From: Minisyncoccota bacterium
GTDB lineage: Bacteria; Patescibacteriota; Minisyncoccia; Phycocordibacterales; UBA9973
Direction of reading: 5' to 3'
Assembly (NCBI GenBank): GCA_018060905.1
Contig: JAGOVD010000028.1
Location: forward strand, 1 to 5,230
DNA: 5,230 nt
Numbering within the stretch: the stretch's first letter is position 1; the number at the start of each line of letters is the position of its first letter. Shown one piece after another: positions 1 through 4,792 of the stretch. The position numbers were made by a program, and so were the translations under genes. The notes under the pieces were generated by a model that saw only the letters and a program-made list of their open reading frames with translations, did no database searches and was not told the DNA's origin.

Positions 1-99
1 AGAAAATATAATAAAATGCGCTTAAAGCAAAGTAAAGAAAAGCACGGTACGGCACGTAAAAAGAAACGATCATGGAAGTATAAGCAAAAAAATTCTTAA
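1..99 (+). CDS. C-terminal end of a highly basic protein (5' end outside window)
   Basis: This plus-strand frame is open from base 1 to a TAA at 97-99, giving 32 residues; the other two plus frames hit stops almost at once. Fifteen of the 32 residues are Lys or Arg, with a single Glu, and there is a run K-K-K-R near the middle, which suggests a nucleic-acid-binding tail like those of small ribosomal proteins. I cannot identify the family. An ATG at 16-18 could start a separate 27-residue peptide, but it has no ribosome binding site. The strong terminator that begins 18 nt after the stop supports a real plus-strand transcript ending here. The region is AT-rich and Lys-rich, so part of the basic bias could be compositional. 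Confidence 0.5.
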   Translation, partial: RKYNKMRLKQSKEKHGTARKKKRSWKYKQKNS

Positions 100-116
100 G
101 CTGAAACTCAAAAAAC

Positions 117-146
117 AAAGCCGCTACTATTGTAGCGGCTTTTTTT
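117..146 (+). terminator. Rho-independent terminator, possibly bidirectional
   Basis: The 8-bp arms GCCGCTAC (120-127) and GTAGCGGC (132-139) are perfectly complementary around a TATT loop and are followed by seven T residues (140-146). Three A residues before the stem (117-119) can pair with the first Ts and extend it to 11 bp. It ends the transcript of the upstream basic-protein gene. The A-rich stretch before the stem (about 110-119) becomes a T-rich tract on the minus strand, so the element could also stop minus-strand antisense transcription coming from the ATPase gene. Confidence 0.93.
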
Positions 147-156
147 ATTACTTATT

Positions 157-165
157 TGCTATACT
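157..165 (+). promoter_or_regulatory. Extended -10 promoter of the ATPase/surface-protein operon
   Basis: TGC-TATACT (157-165) matches an extended -10 element (TGn followed by a hexamer close to TATAAT). The -35 position (about 137-142) falls in the terminator stem and poly-T and shows no good TTGACA match, which is tolerable for an extended -10 promoter. The expected transcription start near A172 leaves only about 4 nt before the ATG at 176. No Shine-Dalgarno sequence is visible, so the mRNA is predicted to be nearly leaderless. This assignment comes from sequence pattern and position only. Confidence 0.62.
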
Positions 166-175
166 ACAGATACCT

Positions 176-2131
176 ATGACCGTTCCATACGATCCTGACC
201 ACATCACATACTTTGCTGAGACCGATGCTCGTAACCAGCGCATCAAGTTTGGTATCAAAAGTCGCGACCGCACACGTCACATGTATGTGATCGGTAAATC
301 TGGTGTCGGTAAATCCACACTGCTTGAAAACATGGCGATTCAAGATATCGCCCATGGTGAAGGTGTTGCCGTCCTTGATCCACACGGATCATTCGCAGAG
401 AAAATGCTTGAGTATATCCCTGAGCACCGCGTCAAAGACGTCGTGTACTTTGCCCCGTTTGATACGGACAATCCGATATCATTCAACGTGCTCGAAGACG
501 TCGGTCCTGACCGTCGCCACCTCGTCGTGTCTGGACTCATGAGTACGTTCAAGAAGATTTGGGTGGATGCATGGAGCGCGCGTATGGAGTACATCCTCAC
601 CAACACACTTTTGGCACTTCTCGAATATCCCGGTGCGACGCTCCTTGGGGTCAACCGCATGCTTTCTGAAAAGGCATTTCGCAAAAAGGTTGTCGACAAC
701 ATCACTGATGCAGCGGTCAAGGCATTTTGGACAGAAGAGTTTGCCAACTATACGGAACGTATGGCTGCAGAGGCAGTCCCGGCAATCCAGAACAAGATTG
801 GGCAATTCACCGCCAACCCACTCGTGCGCAACATTATTGGTCAGTCCAAATCAACCTTTGACATTCGCAAGGTCATGGATGAACAAAAGATATTGATCAT
901 CAACCTCTCAAAAGGACGCATCGGAGATACGAACACCTCTCTCTTGGGTTCGATGATCATCACCAAGATCTACCTTGCCGCGATGAGTCGTGCAGAACTT
1001 TCTCACAACCAAATGGGAGGGCTTTCCAACTTTTATTTCTACGTCGACGAGTTCCAGTCATTTGCCAACGAAACATTTGCTGACATCTTGGCAGAGGCGC
1101 GCAAATACAAACTCGCACTTATCATCGCGCACCAATATGTCGCGCAGATGGAAGAAAAAGTTCGCGATGCGGTTTTTGGTAACGTCGGTACGACCGTGTC
1201 ATTTCGTGTAGGACCACTTGATGCGGAGCTTCTCGAAAAAGTATTTACTCCGCAGTTCACCCAAAGCGACATCATCAATCTCGGCATGGCGGAGATCTAT
1301 CTCACGCTCATGATCAACGACATTGGTTCACAGCCGTTTTCGGCACGGACACTGCCTCCACTTGTTCGCCCGGCAATCACGTTCCGCAACCAGGCGATCG
1401 AAGCGTCGCGCGCGCTCTATGCGAACCCTAAGGAAGTCGTGGAGCAAAATATCCTAGACTGGTTTGGTCCCGCTGAGGCGCCCGAAGAGAAACCCAAGAA
1501 AAAATGGGTGGATGACTCTCGTCCGTACCAGAGTGCTCCTGCACCACGTCCTCCCGTATCTACTCCTTCACCAGCACGGTCTGAACAACAAGCACAAGCC
1601 TTCATTCCGCGCACCTTTAAACCAAAAGACACTGCACCTGCACACAAGCCATTTGCAAAAGCAATGCTGAAAGAAATCGCCACAGACGCTCCAAAAGACA
1701 TATCCCAACCTCCTGTACCACCCCCACCTGTTGTCGCCAAAGAAAAGCCATACACTCCTCCGGTTGTCGAAGCTCCCATCGTTACTTCTCCTGCACTCAA
1801 GAACCTCCTCGATGCGCTCGACGGATCTCCAAAAAAGGAAATCCCCGTTGTTGAAAAAAAAGCATCATCTGAAGCTCCTTTTGTGGGGGAGCGACCACTG
1901 CGTGAGTCAGTTATGCCTGTCAAACATGCCGAACGGGGTCCGAGTGAAAAGAATCGCGATATTCTCAAACTGGCACTGCAAAAAGCTATGGCTACTCCTG
2001 CCTCGACTCCGCACACTCCTGTACACAAAGAGCCACTCATCCAAGACACCCCCCCAGAGAAAGTGGCGATACCGCCACAGCCATCTCTCGGAGAGATCTC
2101 GAGTGATGACCTTCAAAAAGTATTGGAATAA
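176..2131 (+). CDS. HerA/VirB4/TraD-like P-loop ATPase (type IV secretion DNA-binding domain family) with proline-rich tail
   Basis: This 651-residue protein belongs to the FtsK/HerA-type ATPases, in the form common in CPR genomes. It probably uses ATP to move DNA or protein. The N-terminal stretch ITYFAETDARNQRIKFGIK and the following MYVIG lead into a Walker A motif, GKSGVGKS, at residues 40-47. VLDPHG is at 66-71, Walker B (hydrophobic run then D291-E292) at about 286-292, and a sensor-like AHQ at 318-320. Unlike VirD4/TraD coupling proteins it has no N-terminal membrane helices, so it is probably cytosolic or peripherally bound. Residues from about 431 to 590 are Pro/Lys/Ala-rich and probably disordered. 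The ATG at 176 is the first possible start in the frame. It sits directly behind a promoter and 2 nt before the surface-protein gene, implying one operon. The family call is strong; the substrate and partner complex are unknown. Confidence 0.92.
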   Translation: MTVPYDPDHITYFAETDARNQRIKFGIKSRDRTRHMYVIGKSGVGKSTLLENMAIQDIAHGEGVAVLDPHGSFAEKMLEYIPEHRVKDVVYFAPFDTDNPISFNVLEDVGPDRRHLVVSGLMSTFKKIWVDAWSARMEYILTNTLLALLEYPGATLLGVNRMLSEKAFRKKVVDNITDAAVKAFWTEEFANYTERMAAEAVPAIQNKIGQFTANPLVRNIIGQSKSTFDIRKVMDEQKILIINLSKGRIGDTNTSLLGSMIITKIYLAAMSRAELSHNQMGGLSNFYFYVDEFQSFANETFADILAEARKYKLALIIAHQYVAQMEEKVRDAVFGNVGTTVSFRVGPLDAELLEKVFTPQFTQSDIINLGMAEIYLTLMINDIGSQPFSARTLPPLVRPAITFRNQAIEASRALYANPKEVVEQNILDWFGPAEAPEEKPKKKWVDDSRPYQSAPAPRPPVSTPSPARSEQQAQAFIPRTFKPKDTAPAHKPFAKAMLKEIATDAPKDISQPPVPPPPVVAKEKPYTPPVVEAPIVTSPALKNLLDALDGSPKKEIPVVEKKASSEAPFVGERPLRESVMPVKHAERGPSEKNRDILKLALQKAMATPASTPHTPVHKEPLIQDTPPEKVAIPPQPSLGEISSDDLQKVLE

Positions 2132-2133
2132 GT

Positions 2134-3471
2134 ATGAATTATCTCGCCATCATTTTCTCATCGATATTTTTCTTACCAGCCGTTGCGTGGGCAGAAGTAC
2201 ATATTACAGAAATTGCATGGATGGGTACTGCGCAGAGCCAGTACTCTGAATGGCTTGAACTTTATAATGATGGTGAAAATGTAGTCAATCTCGCGGGATG
2301 GAAACTGCACGAGGGTGACGGTGAGGTACTCGTATTTACTTTCACCAAGAGTATTCCTGCAGGCGAGTATCTCTTGCTCGAGCGAACCACTGCGAGTGCA
2401 CCTGATGCAGTACCTGATGTGGATGATGAAGCGGGTGCATTTGGCGGAGGAGGTCTTGCCAATACTGGCGAAGACCTCGTACTCACCGATGCGGCGGGGA
2501 CTACGATTGCGTCACTGAGCTATAGCGGTGGATGGCCGGCAGGGGATGCGACGACAAAACGGACGATGCAGTGGAATGGCTCCAAATGGGTCACTGCTCC
2601 AGCAACCCCAAAAGCAGCAGCCTCTAGTTCTAGTGGAGGAGGCGATGAGGAAGAAGACCCAGAGGATGCTTTAGAAGCAGAACCTATCCCTGCAGTGTCC
2701 CCCAATAAGCCACAGATAGAGTTTACGTTGCCACAGACGGTATATCGAGGTGTACCCTATGAATTCAGCGCACAACCGATCCTTGAGTACGGGTATCGTA
2801 TCGATGAGGGCACTCTCTACTGGAACATGGGAGACGGTACCGTGATCACGCAAACGAGGGTAGCTCCGATCACACACACCTATCAATATCCTGGAACATA
2901 TACGATTTCTTTTTCATACCGTGATCCAAACAACAGACACCCGACACTCAAAGATTTCAAAAAGGTACGGGTGGCTTCACCTACCATTGCTATTGAAATC
3001 GTTGATGGCAAAGCATTGGAAATCAAAAATACCTCGACCACTCCTCTCGATCTCTCTGGGTGGAGAGTGCTTGCTTCAAGTCACACCGCTGTGATTCCTG
3101 ACATGACAGTTGTGGCCGAGAAGTCGACAGCGGTCATTCCGTTTATCGCACTAGGTATTCCGTATGCGACAACACTTGCAGTCGCTGATCCATCAGGCAG
3201 TGTGGTTGCGCGAAGCGGTACAGTGACTACCGTACAAAAAGCACTCCAACCCTCGACTATATATACCGAGCGCGAGTCGATACCCTTTGTTGATACTGGT
3301 ATAGAAGGAGAGGAGCTGTTCGCAGAAGCGACGCTCGATACTGACAACGCGTCTCCCATGCGAAACCGCACCAAGACTTTGATCTTTGGTGCGGTCGCGC
3401 TTTTCGTTATCGGCTTGTCGATACTCCTTGAGCGTTTTATGGCCCAACAGGAGTATTCGCAGGGAGAGTAG
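2134..3471 (+). CDS. Secreted/membrane-anchored lamin-tail domain protein with PKD domain
   Basis: This 445-residue protein begins with a hydrophobic segment ending in AWA at 18-20, a likely signal peptidase site, although the n-region has no Lys or Arg. A lamin-tail domain follows (about 21-157: EITEIAW-like start, SEWLELYND at 38-46, NLAGWKL at 52-58, TGEDLVLTD at 111-119). Next come a Ser/Gly and acidic linker (about 160-188), a PKD-like beta domain (about 192-281; YWNMGDGT at 229-236, HTYQYPGTYTISF at 248-260) and a second, weaker lamin-tail-like domain (about 283-372; LEIKNTSTTPLDLSGWRV at 295-312). One transmembrane helix (about 415-432) is followed by a 13-residue tail. Such domains usually mediate cell-surface or DNA/polymer adhesion; the ligand is unknown. 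It starts 2 nt after the ATPase stop with only a weak GGA (2125-2127) as ribosome site, suggesting translational coupling. Its last 35 nt overlap the convergent DUF5667 gene. Confidence 0.88.
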   Translation: MNYLAIIFSSIFFLPAVAWAEVHITEIAWMGTAQSQYSEWLELYNDGENVVNLAGWKLHEGDGEVLVFTFTKSIPAGEYLLLERTTASAPDAVPDVDDEAGAFGGGGLANTGEDLVLTDAAGTTIASLSYSGGWPAGDATTKRTMQWNGSKWVTAPATPKAAASSSSGGGDEEEDPEDALEAEPIPAVSPNKPQIEFTLPQTVYRGVPYEFSAQPILEYGYRIDEGTLYWNMGDGTVITQTRVAPITHTYQYPGTYTISFSYRDPNNRHPTLKDFKKVRVASPTIAIEIVDGKALEIKNTSTTPLDLSGWRVLASSHTAVIPDMTVVAEKSTAVIPFIALGIPYATTLAVADPSGSVVARSGTVTTVQKALQPSTIYTERESIPFVDTGIEGEELFAEATLDTDNASPMRNRTKTLIFGAVALFVIGLSILLERFMAQQEYSQGE

Positions 3472-4177
3472 ACGTTGAGAGTGTTGTTGTGGCAGTGGTA
3501 ACGTCGATTGTTATAGCATCAATTTCTTTGGAGATAATCTTTACTTCTTGGTCTGAGACTTTTTGAATAGTGCCATCAACTGCCATGAGGGCGCCTTCTT
3601 TGCTGAGTTCTTCGAGAGTAGTGTTGTTTTCAATGAGGAGTTTACTTGCTTTGAGGCTCTCCTCGAGCGTTGTTGTTGCAGTCAATGCAGCAGTCGGCGC
3701 AACATCACTGAGTGTATTCAAATCAGTCGAGAGTTCTTCGATATGGCTGTCGAGTGCTTTTTGTACTGTTTCTTGTTTTGCCTTTGTGAGAGTTTTTGAT
3801 GCGGCAAGTGTTTTGATTTCATTGACGCGGTTCTCAACACGTTTTGCGCCATAGGCTACTTTTTCTTCGGGGGTAGTTTGGAACATACCCTTGATTTTTT
3901 CATTAAAAGCAATCTTCACTGAGTAGAGTGGATCTCCCGGAAGCGCCTTGTCTGCAACTGCTGATACAGAACCACCGATAAATACAAAGAAAACAAAGCT
4001 TGAGAGTGCGATACGCAACCCATGGTACATGCCCCGTTGGAAGAGCGAGCGAACACCTCGAGATGATTGAGGGGTGTTCATGATGAGGTAGGCTGCGTGC
4101 GATCGAATATGCCCCTTTTCTTCCTCGGTTAGGGTGAGGGATTTGAGCTGTTTCAATTGTTCAAGATTGTAATTCAT
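3437..4177 (-). CDS. DUF5667-domain membrane protein, probable anti-sigma factor
   Basis: With the ATG at 4177-4175 the product has 246 residues. A charged cytoplasmic N-terminus (about 1-50, with a TEEEK helix near 17-21 and basic residues before the membrane) is followed by one transmembrane helix (about 54-74). Just after it comes the DUF5667 signature ALPGDPLYSVK at 78-88. A long helical, charged extracytoplasmic region (about 95-200) and a Thr/Ser-rich, low-complexity C-terminus (TTATTTLSTST at 227-237) complete it. In known genomes this family sits directly behind ECF sigma genes, as here, and is thought to restrain the sigma factor at the membrane; that role is inferred. The start lies inside the end of the sigma gene (17-nt overlap). 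A GTG at 4189-4187 would add four residues; ATG is preferred because neither start has a ribosome site. The 3' end overlaps the convergent surface-protein gene by 35 nt. Confidence 0.85.
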   Translation of the reverse strand: MNYNLEQLKQLKSLTLTEEEKGHIRSHAAYLIMNTPQSSRGVRSLFQRGMYHGLRIALSSFVFFVFIGGSVSAVADKALPGDPLYSVKIAFNEKIKGMFQTTPEEKVAYGAKRVENRVNEIKTLAASKTLTKAKQETVQKALDSHIEELSTDLNTLSDVAPTAALTATTTLEESLKASKLLIENNTTLEELSKEGALMAVDGTIQKVSDQEVKIISKEIDAITIDVTTATTTLSTSTLPANTPVGP

Positions 4178-4715
4178 GGTGTTTTTCACGTAGTTTTTTG
4201 ATGATCCGATGTATCTGTACAGTCATAGCATTGATGCTCTTGCTGTAGAGGTTGGCTATTTCCTCAATCGGTTTTTCTTCGGTATATCGGAGAAAAATGA
4301 TCTGCCTACTTTCTTCGTCGAGATCTTCGAGGATGTCGCGGATACTCTGGATATCGTCATTGCGGAGAACGGCATCTGTATCTTTTGATGATGCGGGATC
4401 GTACCCAGACTCTAGGAGAGTATCGAGAGAGCTACTTTTGCTTTTTTTGTAGTAATCGACCAATGCGTTTTTTGCCGATCGGTACAGAAAAGCTTCAGGG
4501 TATTCGATATCTTTACCTGAGGCGAGGTAGAGCCACGTCTTGGTAAAGGTATCTTGTGTGATATCTATAGCGGTAGCACGCGTCCCAACTCGGAAGTATA
4601 GAAATCGGAAGATAGCGTCTTCGTAGTCCTTGACCATCCTGAGGAATAACGCTTCCTTGTCGAGATCTTTTTGTTCTGGATCAATCTTCTCTTGTGACGA
4701 CTCGGGCAGTTCCAT
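4161..4715 (-). CDS. ECF-type RNA polymerase sigma factor (sigma-70 family, regions 2 and 4)
   Basis: This 184-residue protein has the usual size and layout of an ECF sigma factor. Region 2 covers about 27-93: YEDAIFRFLYFRVG followed by DITQDTFTKTWLYL (core RNA polymerase contact), then FLYRSAKNALVDYYKK (-10 recognition). An acidic/serine linker (about 94-120) follows. Region 4 covers about 124-176, with LDEESRQIIFLRYTEEKPIE and a helix-turn-helix ending in the basic stretch HRIIKKLREK (-35 recognition). It directs RNA polymerase to a specific regulon, probably under control of the overlapping DUF5667 gene. The ATG at 4715-4713 is preferred over the in-frame GTG at 4730-4728, because the GTG lies immediately upstream of the TATACT promoter hexamer, so an mRNA started from that promoter would not contain it. 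The downstream gene begins inside its last codons, indicating co-translation. Confidence 0.93.
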   Translation of the reverse strand: MELPESSQEKIDPEQKDLDKEALFLRMVKDYEDAIFRFLYFRVGTRATAIDITQDTFTKTWLYLASGKDIEYPEAFLYRSAKNALVDYYKKSKSSSLDTLLESGYDPASSKDTDAVLRNDDIQSIRDILEDLDEESRQIIFLRYTEEKPIEEIANLYSKSINAMTVQIHRIIKKLREKHHELQS

Positions 4716-4721
4716 CTTACA

Positions 4722-4727
4722 AGTATA
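4722..4727 (-). promoter_or_regulatory. -10 hexamer of the sigma/anti-sigma operon (leaderless)
   Basis: On the minus strand TATACT (4727 down to 4722) is followed by the six bases TGTAAG and then the sigma-factor ATG at 4715. With the normal distance from -10 to start point, transcription would begin on the A of the ATG, giving a leaderless mRNA. No clear TTGACA is seen at the expected -35 (4745-4750, GGGCAC on the minus strand), so the promoter may need an activator or be read by an alternative sigma factor. Confidence 0.55.
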
Positions 4728-4734
4728 CACGAAC

Positions 4735-4751
4735 AGGGCAATCCGTGCCCT
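4735..4751. promoter_or_regulatory. 17-bp inverted repeat, candidate operator between divergent promoters
   Basis: AGGGCA (4735-4740) and TGCCCT (4746-4751) are perfect 6-bp inverted arms around the 5-nt spacer ATCCG. The symmetry and the short spacer resemble a binding site for a dimeric helix-turn-helix regulator. The right arm covers the predicted -35 region of the sigma promoter, while the centre lies about 50 bp upstream of the predicted oxidoreductase start point. One protein bound here could therefore repress one gene and activate the other. A 6-bp arm pair can occur by chance, so the function is unproven. Confidence 0.35.
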
Positions 4752-4780
4752 CTCTGCGTGCGCCAGAAGGGGAGACAGGC

Positions 4781-4786
4781 TATACT
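4781..4786 (+). promoter_or_regulatory. -10 hexamer of the FAD oxidoreductase gene (leaderless)
   Basis: TATACT (4781-4786) is followed by exactly six G residues (4787-4792) and the ATG at 4793. The spacing places the transcription start on the A of the start codon, the same arrangement as for the divergent sigma gene. The G run abuts the ATG and is too close to work as a Shine-Dalgarno sequence. The -35 window (about 4758-4763, GTGCGC) shows no good consensus. Confidence 0.55.
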
Positions 4787-4792
4787 GGGGGG

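Noticed and set aside
1417..2049. A 210-codon minus-strand open frame opposite the ATPase tail.
   Set aside because: It is a low-complexity Ser/Gly-rich shadow of the proline/lysine-rich coding strand, without a domain, promoter or ribosome site.
1731..2249. A 172-codon plus-strand frame overlapping the ATPase 3' end and the surface-protein start.
   Set aside because: It is out of frame with two well-supported genes; its Leu/Ser/His/Lys-rich product has no recognisable motif and it would break the operon junction.
2263..2268. TATAAT inside the surface-protein gene as an internal promoter.
   Set aside because: It encodes part of the conserved ELYND segment of the lamin-tail domain, and no gene starts close downstream on that strand.
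3471..3505. Inverted repeat GACGTT / AACGTC just after the surface-protein stop, as a possible terminator.
   Set aside because: The arms are only 6 bp with a 23-nt loop, they do not extend, and there is no T tract on either strand; it lies within the DUF5667 coding sequence.
3563..3799. Plus-strand frames of 78 and 94 codons opposite the DUF5667 gene.
   Set aside because: They are Cys/Ser/Phe-rich mirror frames of a helical charged protein, without start signals or motifs.
4164..4189. GTG at 4189-4187 as the start of the DUF5667 gene.
   Set aside because: It adds only four residues, has no ribosome site, and an ATG follows at 4177; it cannot be excluded but is less likely.
4713..4730. GTG at 4730-4728 as the start of the sigma-factor gene.
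   Set aside because: This codon immediately precedes the TATACT promoter hexamer, so a transcript from that promoter would not contain it; the ATG at 4715 fits better.
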